Assembly (NCBI RefSeq): GCF_003602095.1
Contig: NZ_RAHH01000027.1
Coordinates: forward strand, 1-64,000
Reading direction: 5' to 3'
DNA from: Rahnella woolbedingensis
Lineage (GTDB): Bacteria > Pseudomonadota > Gammaproteobacteria > Enterobacterales > Enterobacteriaceae
Length of the DNA: 64,000 nucleotides
The position numbers were made by a program, and so were the translations under genes. Below, piece by piece: positions 42,696 through 51,607 of this stretch. Under the pieces are notes generated by a model. That model saw only the letters and a program-made list of their open reading frames with translations, was not told the origin of the DNA and did not search any database. How positions within the stretch are numbered: the first letter of the stretch is position 1; each line of letters begins with the position of its first letter.

Positions 42696-43496
42696 ATGAC
42701 TCAGGAAAATGAAGAGCAGTCACCGCAGCAAAGGCGACCACGCACCAGCGGCATAGACCGCGCGATACAGGTGTTAGACCTGCTGCAACAGCAGCAACAG
42801 TCGCTGACCTGTTATGAGATGGCGAAAGCGGTGGGCGCACCGCTGTCGACCATCTATTCTGTCGTAGACGATTTGGTCAAAAAATCGATGCTCGAACGTC
42901 AGAAAAATGGGCTGATATGGCTCGGACCGCGTCTTTACTACTACGGCTTATCTTATGGCCGTAATCTGGATTTGCTGACCGTGGCGACACAAGAAATGGA
43001 AAATCTCAGCCGGCAATGCGGGGAAGTGATCCAGATTTGTGGCCGTGACGACGATAAAATGGTGGTGCTGGCAATGGCCGAAGGACGCGATCATTTTCAG
43101 GTATCCTCCAGGGTCGGGACGCGCATTCCGCTGAACTGGTCTGCCTCCGGGCGTTTACTGGTGGGGCATCTGAGTCTGGAAGAAAGGCTGGCACTGTTTA
43201 CAACGTCTGCACCGCCCTCACCCACCGGAAAGGCCGAAACCGATCCACAGCGCCTGGCGCAAAGTGCTTTCACCGCACTGGAACAACGTTTGTCGATTCA
43301 GGCCAACGAATCTGATTTCTCGGTAGCCTGCATTGCTTCGCCCATTTGTGACAGCAGCGGGGCATGTCGTGCCACCATTTCAATTGTCGTTCCCGCCAGC
43401 AAGGTGGATCAGACCCTCCCGGACTTGCGGGCGCTGGCGCAAAATGGGGCAGAAATGATTGAAACCCGGCTGGGATGGCGGCCACTGCTGGCCTGA
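42696..43496 (+). CDS. IclR-family transcriptional regulator
   Basis: A 266-residue regulator with an N-terminal winged helix (SGIDRAIQVLDLLQQQQQSLTCYEMAKAVGAPLSTIYSVVDDLVKKSML) and a C-terminal effector domain containing SRVGTRIPLNWSASGRLLVGH and VACIASPICDSSGACRATISIVVP. The start at 42696 is 17 bp after the lyase stop; an upstream ATG at 42648 would overlap the lyase and lacks a ribosome-binding site. As last gene of the operon it presumably controls it, possibly through the ATGTACATT sites before the binding-protein gene. Confidence 0.9.
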   Translation: MTQENEEQSPQQRRPRTSGIDRAIQVLDLLQQQQQSLTCYEMAKAVGAPLSTIYSVVDDLVKKSMLERQKNGLIWLGPRLYYYGLSYGRNLDLLTVATQEMENLSRQCGEVIQICGRDDDKMVVLAMAEGRDHFQVSSRVGTRIPLNWSASGRLLVGHLSLEERLALFTTSAPPSPTGKAETDPQRLAQSAFTALEQRLSIQANESDFSVACIASPICDSSGACRATISIVVPASKVDQTLPDLRALAQNGAEMIETRLGWRPLLA

Positions 43497-43535
43497 GCCC
43501 TCCCGTTGTCAGCGCCATAAATATTATCTCTCCGG

Positions 43536-45011
43536 TTATCCACGCCAGAAAAAGCGGGAAAACAGTATTAATACCGGATAGATTTCCAGACGCCCCAAAA
43601 TCATCGCGGCGCACATCAGATATTTTGCGCCGCTGTTGAGCGTGTCAAAGGTCGAAGCCGTTGCGCCAAAACCCAGCCCCATGTTGTTGATACAGGCGGC
43701 AACGGTAGCAAACGACGTCATCAGGTCATAGCCCATCAGGCTCAGCGCCCAGACAAAGAAAACACTGATCAGGATATACAGGAAGAAGAAACTCCACACT
43801 GAACGTAACACGCGTTCGGTGACGACGCTACCGCCGACGCGGATCGGCAGCAGCGCGCGCGGATGCGAAAGCTGATGCACTTCCTGACGGGTTTGTTTAA
43901 ACATCACCAGAAAGCGCAGCGCCTTGATGCCCCCGCAGGTCGAACCTACGCAGCCACCGAAAAAACTGGCCATGAGCAAAAGCACAATGACATTTGATGG
44001 CCAGCTGGCGTAATCGCCGGTGGCCAGACCATTGTCGGTAATCATCGAACTGGTGAGGAAGAAGGCGTGAACCAGGCTGTCCTGCAGGTTATACATCCCG
44101 GCATGCCAGACCTGCAAGGCAACGATCAATACGATAATAAAGGTGACCAGCAGGAAAAAACGCAGCTCAGCGTTTTGCCGGAAGGGTTGCAGCGTTCGCC
44201 GGGAAAAGGCGATAAACCAGACGGTAAAGTTAATCCCCGATAACAGGGAAAATGCGCCGGCCACCAGCTCAATTGCGTTGCTGTGATAATAGCCGATGCT
44301 TTCATTGTGCGTCGAAAAACCGCCCAGAGAAACCGTAGACAAACCGTGACAAAGGGCGTCAAAAGCAGGCATCCCGGCCATCATATAAGCAGCCGAACAG
44401 GACAGCCCCAGCAATACGTATGTCAGCCAGAGAGTCCGTGAAGTATCGGCAAGACGTGGCGTCAGACGCTCTTCTTTAAACGGCCCCGGCATTTCCGACT
44501 GATACAGTTTTGCGCCACCAATTCCGAGTAAGGGCAGAACGGCCACGGCCAAAACAATGACCCCCAATCCGCCAATAAAATTGAGCTGTGCGCGGTAATA
44601 AAGATACGTTTTTGACAACCCGCTGACATTGCCGATCACCGTTGCACCGGTCGTTGTGATCCCCGACACCCCTTCAAACAGTGCATCCGCAAAACTCAGC
44701 CCCAGCGTTTCATCCAGCCACAGCGGCATGGCGCTTATCAACGAAAACAGCAGCCAGAACAAGACGATGATAATAAATCCGTCGCGGGTCTTAAGCTGTA
44801 TACCGCTGCGTTTGGTAAACAACCATGCCAGGCCGCCCACCACGAAAAATGTCAAAAATGTCGATAAAAAAACAAAGTAGCTGCGGTCCTTGTCAAACAA
44901 CGCGACCAGCATCGGAGGCAGCATGGAAAAGCTGTAGAGAAAGACCAAAAAACCACAAAGATGAACCACGACCTGAAGTCTGGGGATCCTCAATAAAGAT
45001 AAACGCTGCAA
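43536..45011 (-). CDS. trkG: Potassium uptake protein TrkG
   Basis: A 491-residue Trk/HKT-type potassium translocating subunit with about twelve membrane segments and four pore loops: SGITTTGATVIG, STVSLGGFSTH, SSMITDNGLATG and NNMGLGFGATAS. The TDNGLAT third loop, GGCVGSTCGGIKALRFL and the C-terminal AMILGRLEIYPVLILFSRFFWRG match E. coli TrkG better than TrkH, which has TTAGF in loop three. TrkG works with the cytosolic TrkA and gives K+ uptake driven by proton-motive force. Start is TTG at 45011, with GGAG 7 nt upstream. E. coli trkG lies in the Rac prophage; here no phage genes surround it. Confidence 0.88.
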   Translation of the reverse strand: MQRLSLLRIPRLQVVVHLCGFLVFLYSFSMLPPMLVALFDKDRSYFVFLSTFLTFFVVGGLAWLFTKRSGIQLKTRDGFIIIVLFWLLFSLISAMPLWLDETLGLSFADALFEGVSGITTTGATVIGNVSGLSKTYLYYRAQLNFIGGLGVIVLAVAVLPLLGIGGAKLYQSEMPGPFKEERLTPRLADTSRTLWLTYVLLGLSCSAAYMMAGMPAFDALCHGLSTVSLGGFSTHNESIGYYHSNAIELVAGAFSLLSGINFTVWFIAFSRRTLQPFRQNAELRFFLLVTFIIVLIVALQVWHAGMYNLQDSLVHAFFLTSSMITDNGLATGDYASWPSNVIVLLLMASFFGGCVGSTCGGIKALRFLVMFKQTRQEVHQLSHPRALLPIRVGGSVVTERVLRSVWSFFFLYILISVFFVWALSLMGYDLMTSFATVAACINNMGLGFGATASTFDTLNSGAKYLMCAAMILGRLEIYPVLILFSRFFWRG

Positions 45012-45261
45012 ATCACGACTCCGGTGAACTCTGATTCTTATAAATGTACTGAGCTGTATTAAAGCTTAAAAACAACAAAAGGAAAGGAGTAAAAGGGTCA
45101 ATGAAGTAAATTAATATTACATCCATGAAAATAGCCCCGCATACTGCCTGCCCTTAATTGACAGACATGCGATTGATAAAACCGGACTGATGTAAAACCG
45201 ACCTGCAGACACTGAAGAAATAGTTATCTTTTCGCTTTTTTTGTATGAAGATTTTTAAATA

Positions 45262-46143
45262 TTAACTCCACCCAAAAAAATCCTCTTTCTTCAGACGCAT
45301 CGGCGTAATCGGCATTCCGTAAAAATCTGTGGTGGGACCGGTGATAACCCCGCCCAGGTCACTGATGATTTTTACTGTTGAATCCCGCGCATCGAGCAGT
45401 ATTTTATCCGTTTGCGTTAACATTTCCCTGAGTGAAACCCGCGCCAGTTGCTTACCAATCCCCATTGCGCGATAGCAGGGGTCCACCGCAAACCTTCCCC
45501 AGTGCCAGTGATTATTTTCCTGCCAGCCAGAGACAGTGCCCAGAATATATTCACCTGAGCGGACTATCCAGCACTGACTTTTCAACTGTGGCGGTAATGA
45601 AATCAGTTGTTCCGGAATATTCTGTTCCTGCGCAAACGTTTCAGTTAATAGTCTCATCACTTCCGGCTGGTAATGACTGCGTATCATTTCTATTTGTATT
45701 CTGTCCTGATTGCGCGAAGCGTTCCGCCGGAAGGTATTTATTCTCAGTGTCCGCAATCCCGTTATAATTTTCTGCGCATCCTGTAATTCCATTTCATCAT
45801 TAACAAATGAAAAGGCGTTATCCGCAGCGCCATCTGCTTGCGCTAATTTCTGCACACCTGCCGCCGTCAGCTGAAAACTTTTGAGACGTTTATCCTCAGT
45901 TCCGGCAATTGTCTCCACGTAATTCTTACCTGCCAGCGCATTCAGCGTCCGGCTCAGTGACGCTTTATCCATGCTCAGTTGCAGGCACAATTCAGCAAAA
46001 GGCGTCACGCCGTTTTTAGACAAATAGGTCAGCAGATGCGCCTGCGTCAGGGATAAACCCGAATCAAAACAGTTTTTATCCAGCAGCCCCAGTTCTCTGA
46101 CAAGATAGCGAAGTTCGGTACGAATCGAATGAATGGCCGACAT
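45262..46143 (-). CDS. MarR-GNAT fusion: regulator plus N-acetyltransferase
   Basis: A 293-residue two-domain protein. Residues 1 to about 145 are a MarR winged helix: CFDSGLSLTQAHLLTYLSKNGVTPFAELCLQLSMDKASLSRTLNAL is the recognition region and TEDKRLKSFQLTAAG the wing. Residues about 150-293 are a GNAT acetyltransferase with VRSGEYILGTVSGWQENN, the acetyl-CoA pyrophosphate loop CYRAMGIGKQLARVSLREM and RDSTVKIISDLGG. MarR-GNAT fusions are a known architecture without a general function. An exact palindrome 15 bp upstream of the start is probably its own operator. No linked target gene is obvious; trkG lies downstream on the same strand but 250 bp away. Confidence 0.88.
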   Translation of the reverse strand: MSAIHSIRTELRYLVRELGLLDKNCFDSGLSLTQAHLLTYLSKNGVTPFAELCLQLSMDKASLSRTLNALAGKNYVETIAGTEDKRLKSFQLTAAGVQKLAQADGAADNAFSFVNDEMELQDAQKIITGLRTLRINTFRRNASRNQDRIQIEMIRSHYQPEVMRLLTETFAQEQNIPEQLISLPPQLKSQCWIVRSGEYILGTVSGWQENNHWHWGRFAVDPCYRAMGIGKQLARVSLREMLTQTDKILLDARDSTVKIISDLGGVITGPTTDFYGMPITPMRLKKEDFFGWS

Positions 46144-46157
46144 GGTTAACCCTGATA

Positions 46158-46172
46158 GTTGATAGTATCAAC
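46158..46172. promoter_or_regulatory. Palindromic MarR operator candidate
   Basis: GTTGATA and TATCAAC form a perfect 7+1+7 palindrome starting 15 bp before the MarR-GNAT gene. The size and TTGATA half-site fit MarR-family operators, so autorepression is likely. Confidence 0.65.
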
Positions 46173-46309
46173 AAAACTAAAGGGTCATTATTATTCTGTC
46201 AAGGAACTGGTTGAAGGCACGGAACATCGACGTTTTCGCCCCCGTCCCTGAGGCAGCGGCTCCCTGATGCTTAGATGAGAGCAAACTGTCCTTCAGGCTG
46301 ATGAGTGAG

Positions 46310-47650
46310 TTAAACAATCTGTCGTTGTCCCGCTTCTGCGGAAGTTTCATACGATGTATTTGCGTAGCTTGCGAGTTTTATGACGGCAAAGACCGTAATC
46401 AAACAACAGACGGCGAGGTAGCCCGAAACATAATGAGAACTACCATCCGCATACTGGACCAATAATGCACAAATCAGTGGCGTAGGTCCGGCGATAAGCA
46501 TGCTGTTGAGTTCACGAGCCACGCTGATCCCCGAGAAACGGTATTCTGTAGGAAAGATTTTCGCCAGCAGCAATCCCTGCGGGCCTGCCATACCGCCGAA
46601 ACCCACAATGAAGCCAATACTCATCCCCAGAGTGATCCACTCCATACTTTTTGTGTCCAGAAGAATAAACAGTGGCCACGCAAACAACGCCGTAAAAATC
46701 GCACTCAGAATATAAACCTTCGCTGCACCAAATTTATCCGCCAGCCATCCCATAATGGGCGCACTGATCACGCCGCACAGCGCAGCAATAAGCAGCGCCG
46801 TCAGCGCTTGTGATTTCGCAATACCTAAGGTGTTTGTCATATAACTCAGACTAAATGCGCTGAGGATATAGACATTCGCATTATGGCCGGTGACCGCCAG
46901 GAAGCCATAGATCAGCTGACGGGGATAGCGCGTGATCAGCATTTTTAGCGGTAATTTATGCTCTTTCTTATCCTGCTCAGCCTTTTTCATTACTTCTAAA
47001 TATTCTGGTGTTTCATCCAGTTGCCGACGAATGTACAGCGCAATGACAAATAATACGGCTGAAGACAGGAAGGGTATACGCCAGCCCCAGCTGATGATAT
47101 CCGTTTCCGAAAGCTGGGAAACACCGAGGAATGCCAGGCTGGCAAACATGATGCCCACGACCGTTGAGGATTGCAGCAGTGCGGTGAAAAAACCGCGCAG
47201 ACGAACGGGGGAATATTCGTAAACCAGCGTAACGGCACCGGCATATTCAGCACCGGCGCCGAATCCCTGCACCATGCGCATCAGCACCAGTAAAATGGGG
47301 GCCAGGATCCCGATCTGCGCATATCCTGGCAGCAACCCAATCGTTACGGTACCTAATCCCATCAGGGAAATGGAAAAAATCAGCGCCGGCTTACGACCGA
47401 AACGATCGCCAAAGTGTGAAATCAAGACCCCGCCCAGCGGACGCATGATGAAACCAATGGCAAAGGTGGCAAACGCAGCCAGAACCCCGGCGGTCTCTGA
47501 CAACTCGGGGAAGAAAATATGATTAATGATCAGCCCGGCAGCGGCACCGTAAAGTGCATAGTCGAACCACTCAATAATCGTACCAATGACAGAGGCGACA
47601 ACGGCTTTTGTGACGCCCGCCTTTTGGGGAGTTCTCATAGTATGAACCAT
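46310..47650 (-). CDS. MFS transporter, metabolite:H+ symporter (MHS) family
   Basis: A 446-residue protein with twelve helices. MHS-family marks are VIGTIIEWFDYALYGAAAGLI at helix 1, FATFAIGFIMRPLGGVLISHFGDRFGRKPAL for the loop 2-3 motif, RMVQGFGAGAEYAGAVTLVYEY, and ISWGWRIPFLSSAVLFVIALYIRRQLDETPEY. Relatives import shikimate, alpha-ketoglutarate, citrate or proline. It is the last gene of the sugar-acid operon (SDR, FAH, dehydratase, Ldh, MHS), so an aldonate-like carboxylate is the expected cargo. AGGAA precedes the ATG. Confidence 0.9.
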   Translation of the reverse strand: MVHTMRTPQKAGVTKAVVASVIGTIIEWFDYALYGAAAGLIINHIFFPELSETAGVLAAFATFAIGFIMRPLGGVLISHFGDRFGRKPALIFSISLMGLGTVTIGLLPGYAQIGILAPILLVLMRMVQGFGAGAEYAGAVTLVYEYSPVRLRGFFTALLQSSTVVGIMFASLAFLGVSQLSETDIISWGWRIPFLSSAVLFVIALYIRRQLDETPEYLEVMKKAEQDKKEHKLPLKMLITRYPRQLIYGFLAVTGHNANVYILSAFSLSYMTNTLGIAKSQALTALLIAALCGVISAPIMGWLADKFGAAKVYILSAIFTALFAWPLFILLDTKSMEWITLGMSIGFIVGFGGMAGPQGLLLAKIFPTEYRFSGISVARELNSMLIAGPTPLICALLVQYADGSSHYVSGYLAVCCLITVFAVIKLASYANTSYETSAEAGQRQIV

Positions 47651-47691
47651 AGCTGTATTCCTTGGTGTCGGTGATAAAAGCTGTGTGGACT

Positions 47692-48783
47692 TCAGCGACT
47701 GGTGATGGGAAGAGGCATACTGAGCCCCTGTTCTGCCGCCAGTTGGCTGAGCGTTTCGATCAGGGATTCGGATAACGGGACTCCGTTTCGCTGCCCTTCT
47801 GCCAGCGTCGCCAGACCACGCTCACCCGGCAACCTCACGCGTTTTATGCCGGGTTTCGGCGGCGAGTCGTGGCAAGCCTGAACTAACGCGTCAATTTGTT
47901 TCAGGTAAGCGTCGTTACCCGCCATGGCGGCAGGTGAATGCAAGGTAATGGTTATGGCAGCGCTCCAGCCCTCATTGACTTCGCCCCGTCCCCGCCCGCC
48001 CAGGCAACCGGAGAGGATCTCCACCATTAGCCCCAGCGCATATCCTTTATGTCCTGCATCAGTACCGCCGAGCGGCAAAATCGTGCCCGGCGTATCACCC
48101 GTGAGCAGCGAGGGATCACCACTGGGTTGCCCCTGCGCATCCTGCAATATGGGTGTAGAAAAATGTTCGCCTGCCGCCTGCTTACGCGCCACGATGGCAT
48201 TGGTTGCCAGCGAAGTTGCCATATCAATGAGGATCGGGTCGCCACTGGTGGGCGCACCTAGTGCGATTGGGTTGGATGTCAGTACCGCACCGGTCCCGCC
48301 AAACGGCGCCACGCTGCGGTGTCCGGGATCGGTCAGAGAGATAAAAATAATAAAACCGCGTTCAGTTGCTGCCTGAAGATAAGCGCTCAGACAGGCGGCG
48401 TGGTGGCTGTTTTGCACGCAAACCGTTGCCGTACCATAGCGCTCCGCGCGGGCGATGGCTTCGCTGACCGCCCGCTGAACCAGCCATGGGCCCGGCAGTT
48501 TGTTACCATCCCATGTCAGACATGCCGCAAAATCCTGAATAACACGCGGTTCGCCTTCAAGGTTCATACCGCCCTGGTGGATCTCACGCAGATAGGCAGG
48601 CAGTAGCGCAAGGCCGTGTGTCGGGGAGCCAAATCCTTCGCCACGCACCAGCACATCGGCCACCGCCCGTGCCTTATCATCAGGCATGCCTGCCCGGGAC
48701 AGCAGTGCGTAACTCAGGGCAGCGAGGACCTGCATGTCATAACGTTTGCGCATGACATTCACTTTCTGGTTATCGGATAACAT
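47692..48783 (-). CDS. Ldh-family (YiaK/AllD-type) NAD(P)-dependent dehydrogenase
   Basis: A protein of about 363 residues of the malate/L-lactate/ureidoglycolate dehydrogenase family, a fold distinct from Rossmann enzymes. Motifs are MPDDKARAVADVLVRGEGFGSPTHGLALLPAYL (catalytic His), QNSHHAACLSAYLQAA, VAPFGGTGAVLTSNPIALGAP, LIDMATSLATNAIVARKQAAGE and GHKGYALGLMVEILSG. ATG 48783 overlaps the dehydratase end by 14 bp; an ATG at 48753 is an equally possible start and also fits the family. In this operon it may oxidise or reduce a hydroxy acid such as L-lactate formed by the pathway, or prime the sugar acid itself. Confidence 0.85.
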   Translation of the reverse strand: MLSDNQKVNVMRKRYDMQVLAALSYALLSRAGMPDDKARAVADVLVRGEGFGSPTHGLALLPAYLREIHQGGMNLEGEPRVIQDFAACLTWDGNKLPGPWLVQRAVSEAIARAERYGTATVCVQNSHHAACLSAYLQAATERGFIIFISLTDPGHRSVAPFGGTGAVLTSNPIALGAPTSGDPILIDMATSLATNAIVARKQAAGEHFSTPILQDAQGQPSGDPSLLTGDTPGTILPLGGTDAGHKGYALGLMVEILSGCLGGRGRGEVNEGWSAAITITLHSPAAMAGNDAYLKQIDALVQACHDSPPKPGIKRVRLPGERGLATLAEGQRNGVPLSESLIETLSQLAAEQGLSMPLPITSR

Positions 48784-49876
48784 GACGCGATCCCGGAACA
48801 CAGTGCACATCAATAGCCCGCTGACTCCAGTCAATACCCAAACCAGGCTGATCGCTGGGGAATGCTCTGCCATTTTCGATACGCATACCGGTATGCGTCA
48901 GGTCATCAAGCTGAGGGATATATTCGAGCCAGCGGGCGTTAGGCACTGCGGCGCAGAGTGAAACGTGCAGCTCCATCAGGAAATGCGGGCAAACCGGCAC
49001 ATTGAAACACTCTGCCAGGTGCGCCACTTTCAACCAGGGGGTGATGCCGCCGATGCGGGCGACGTCGACCTGAACAACGGAACAGGCGCCCTGCTGTAAA
49101 TACTCGCGAAAATGCAGTGCGCTATACACACTTTCTCCGATGGCAATGGGCACCGGACTGTGCTGCGAAAGGCGCACATGCCCGCTGATGTCATCGGCCG
49201 GGAGTGGCTCTTCAAGCCAGCCGATATCCAGCTCTTCATATCGCCGCGCCCGGCGAATGGCTTCGTCTACACGAAACGCCTGATTTGCATCGGTGAAGAT
49301 TTCAAACGACTCTCCTACGGCCTCGCGTACCGCACGCAGGCGGGCCACATCCTCATTGACCGGGCGACCCACTTTAATTTTGCATCCCTGAAAGCCTGAT
49401 GCCTTCGCCTTCACTGCATCATCCACCAGTGCCGCAGGCGAAAGATGCAGCCAGCCCCCTTCGGTGGTGTATAACGGAATACTCTGTTGCGCGCCGCCCG
49501 CCATAAGGTGCAGCGGCAACCGGGCACGACGGCAACGCAAATCCCATAGCGCGATATCAATGGCTGCCAGCGCCAGTGCGGTCAAAGGCCCCACAGTGGT
49601 CGCGTGCGTCATGAACGAGAGCTCATGCCAGATGCTTTCAATCCGTTCGGCGTCTTTGCCGATTAGCGCCGGTGCCAGCGTTCTTTCCAGCAATGAAATG
49701 ATCGCCGGTCCACCGGTACCGATGGTATAGCTATAGCCCGTGCCCACTACGCCATCAGCATCAGTGATGCGGACAAAGGGCGTTTCCTGACAATCAAACG
49801 ACTGGATGGCATCAACCCGCTTCACTTTGGGCTTCAGTTCAACCATAAAAATCTCAACGTGCGTAATTGTGGCCAT
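48770..49876 (-). CDS. Enolase-superfamily sugar-acid dehydratase (MR/MLE type)
   Basis: A 368-residue protein with the N-terminal capping domain (TPFVRITDADGVVGTGYSYT) and a TIM barrel. Active-site residues are in order: KIKVG (KxK acid/base lysines near 165), IFTDANQAF (Asp metal ligand), WLEEPLP (Glu), AIGESVY (Glu) and VCPHFLMELH (catalytic His). This is the mandelate-racemase subgroup, which includes acid-sugar dehydratases. Together with SDR and FAH genes it would dehydrate an aldonate (L-fuconate or L-rhamnonate type) to the 2-keto-3-deoxy acid. The precise sugar cannot be told. AGGAG precedes the ATG. Confidence 0.85.
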   Translation of the reverse strand: MATITHVEIFMVELKPKVKRVDAIQSFDCQETPFVRITDADGVVGTGYSYTIGTGGPAIISLLERTLAPALIGKDAERIESIWHELSFMTHATTVGPLTALALAAIDIALWDLRCRRARLPLHLMAGGAQQSIPLYTTEGGWLHLSPAALVDDAVKAKASGFQGCKIKVGRPVNEDVARLRAVREAVGESFEIFTDANQAFRVDEAIRRARRYEELDIGWLEEPLPADDISGHVRLSQHSPVPIAIGESVYSALHFREYLQQGACSVVQVDVARIGGITPWLKVAHLAECFNVPVCPHFLMELHVSLCAAVPNARWLEYIPQLDDLTHTGMRIENGRAFPSDQPGLGIDWSQRAIDVHCVPGSRHVIR

Positions 49877-49916
49877 AAAACATCAACTCCTGCGGTCAAA
49901 TAGGCAAAAAATACGA

Positions 49917-50762
49917 TTAATCAGCGGCGTAAGTGACCTGGTGCTGTTCACCCAGTCCGTCAATGCCAAGGCGAATATGCTGGCCCGCCTGCAGGTAAAC
50001 CGGCGGATTTTGCCCCATCCCTACGCCCGGCGGTGTGCCGGTAGAAATGATGTCGCCGGGGTGCAGGCTCATAAATCGCGAAAGGTAAGCGATCAGATAG
50101 GCTACGCCGTAGACCATGGTTTGCGTGGAGCCGTTTTGATAGCGGTGACCATCCACCTCCAGCCACATAGACAAATTCTGTGGATCTGGCACTTCATCAC
50201 GCGTAACCAGCCATGGGCCTGTCGGACCAAAGGTGTCGCAACTCTTTCCTTTGCACCACTGACCTTGATGCTCCAGTTGAAAAGCGCGCTCGGACAGGTC
50301 ATTAATGACGCAGTAGCCCGCCACATACTCCAGCGCTTCTTCTTCCGTGACATACTTGGCGGTTTTGCCGATGACCACTCCCAGCTCAACTTCCCAGTCC
50401 GTTTTGACTGAGTTGCGCGGGATCTCGACCGGATCATCAGGGCCCACAATGGCGTCAGGGGATTTCATAAAAATAATGGGCTCAGGTGGGACGACCGCCC
50501 CTGTTTCAGCGGCATGATCGGAATAGTTAAGACCAATACAGATGAATTTTCGGCTGTTCGCCACGCAGGGCCCAATCCGTTGTTCACCGGAGACTATCGG
50601 CAGTTGCTCCACCTGCAGGGCCGCCAGCATGGCCAGATTTTCCGCACTGAGTGCAGCAGCATCAATATCGTTAATATGATCGGCGAGAGAGCGAATACGC
50701 CCCTGATCATCAAGTAATCCCGGTCGTTCATGCCCGACCGGGCCGTAACGTAGTAATTTCAT
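49917..50762 (-). CDS. Fumarylacetoacetate hydrolase-family protein (2,4-diketo-3-deoxy-aldonate hydrolase type)
   Basis: A 281-residue FAH-fold enzyme. It has CIGLNYSDHAAETGAVVPPEPIIFMKSPDAIVGP, the metal-binding VKTDWEVELGVVIGK (Glu pair), YCVINDLSERAFQ, KGKSCDTFGPTGPWLVTRDEV and the C-terminal GDIISTGTPPGVGMG. In the L-fucose and L-rhamnose diketo pathways such a protein splits a 2,4-diketo-3-deoxy acid into pyruvate and a hydroxy acid. The neighbouring SDR and dehydratase give exactly that set. Database names for relatives often read ureidoglycolate lyase, which the context does not support. Confidence 0.87.
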   Translation of the reverse strand: MKLLRYGPVGHERPGLLDDQGRIRSLADHINDIDAAALSAENLAMLAALQVEQLPIVSGEQRIGPCVANSRKFICIGLNYSDHAAETGAVVPPEPIIFMKSPDAIVGPDDPVEIPRNSVKTDWEVELGVVIGKTAKYVTEEEALEYVAGYCVINDLSERAFQLEHQGQWCKGKSCDTFGPTGPWLVTRDEVPDPQNLSMWLEVDGHRYQNGSTQTMVYGVAYLIAYLSRFMSLHPGDIISTGTPPGVGMGQNPPVYLQAGQHIRLGIDGLGEQHQVTYAAD

Positions 50763-50798
50763 CCGTTTTTCCCCAACTTACGCGGTGTAATGAATGGA

Positions 50799-51530
50799 TC
50801 AGGCAGTCCAGCCGCCATCGATAATATGGACCTGGCCGGTAGTAAAACTGGCGTCCGCCAGATACAGCACCAGGTCGGCAATCTCCTCCGGCGAACCGAT
50901 GCGGCCAATCGGCTGACGGGCAATAAAGGCCTTACGTGCCGTTTCATAATCTCCCTGCGCGCGCAAACGCTGCTGGAGCGACGGGCTGTCGACCGTACCG
51001 GGACAGATAGCGTTGCAACGAATACCCTGAGTGATGTAATCAGCAGCGACTGATTTTGTCAGGCCAATCACTGCGGCTTTCGTCACGCTGTAGGCGAAAC
51101 GGTCAGGCACCCCTTTGATGCTGGAGGCCACTGAGGCCATGTTGATGATGCAGCCATCCTGCTGTGCCAACATGCCAGGCAACACGGCCTGGATCAGCTC
51201 ATACTGCGCGCGAACATTGAGCTGCCAGGCGAACTCCAGATCACTGCGCGAGCATGTCTGCACCGTGCCGTTATGTACGACTCCGGCGCAGTTAAACAGC
51301 ACGTCAATAGTGCCCGTTCGTGCGATCAACGCGTCCATATCTCCCCGGTCCAGTACATCAAGAGACTCGGGCTGGATATTTTCCACGCCTTGCAGCTCAC
51401 TGAGTTTTTCCCGATTCACATCGCTGGCGATGACATGGAAACCCACCTTTGCCAGGCGCAAAGCAGAGGCGCGGCCAATGCCCTGGGCTGCGCCGGTGAT
51501 CAATACTTTTCTGGCTTTTTCTGCGGTCAT
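50799..51530 (-). CDS. SDR-family 2-keto-3-deoxy-aldonate dehydrogenase type
   Basis: A 243-residue classical short-chain dehydrogenase. It has VLITGAAQGIGRASALRLAKVG (NAD-binding glycine loop), VIASDVN (Asp favouring NAD+), NCAGVV, the catalytic Ser in IINMASVASS with YSVTK (Tyr and Lys), and ICPGTVDSPS. It resembles the BDH2/LRA5 group that oxidises 2-keto-3-deoxy-L-fuconate or -rhamnonate at C4. The ATG at 51530 lies just before the glycine loop and is family-typical; earlier in-frame starts reach into the intergenic region. First gene of the five-gene operon, divergent from an IclR gene. Confidence 0.88.
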   Translation of the reverse strand: MTAEKARKVLITGAAQGIGRASALRLAKVGFHVIASDVNREKLSELQGVENIQPESLDVLDRGDMDALIARTGTIDVLFNCAGVVHNGTVQTCSRSDLEFAWQLNVRAQYELIQAVLPGMLAQQDGCIINMASVASSIKGVPDRFAYSVTKAAVIGLTKSVAADYITQGIRCNAICPGTVDSPSLQQRLRAQGDYETARKAFIARQPIGRIGSPEEIADLVLYLADASFTTGQVHIIDGGWTA

Positions 51531-51607
51531 AATACGTTTCCACTCCATTACTTGTTTGTTTCTAAAGATGGGATTTAATGTAACTGATATGCTCTCATTA
51601 CCCATTA

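Noticed and set aside
49917-50762. Ureidoglycolate lyase in allantoin use
   Set aside because: No allantoin or purine genes are present; the SDR and dehydratase neighbours point to sugar-acid breakdown.
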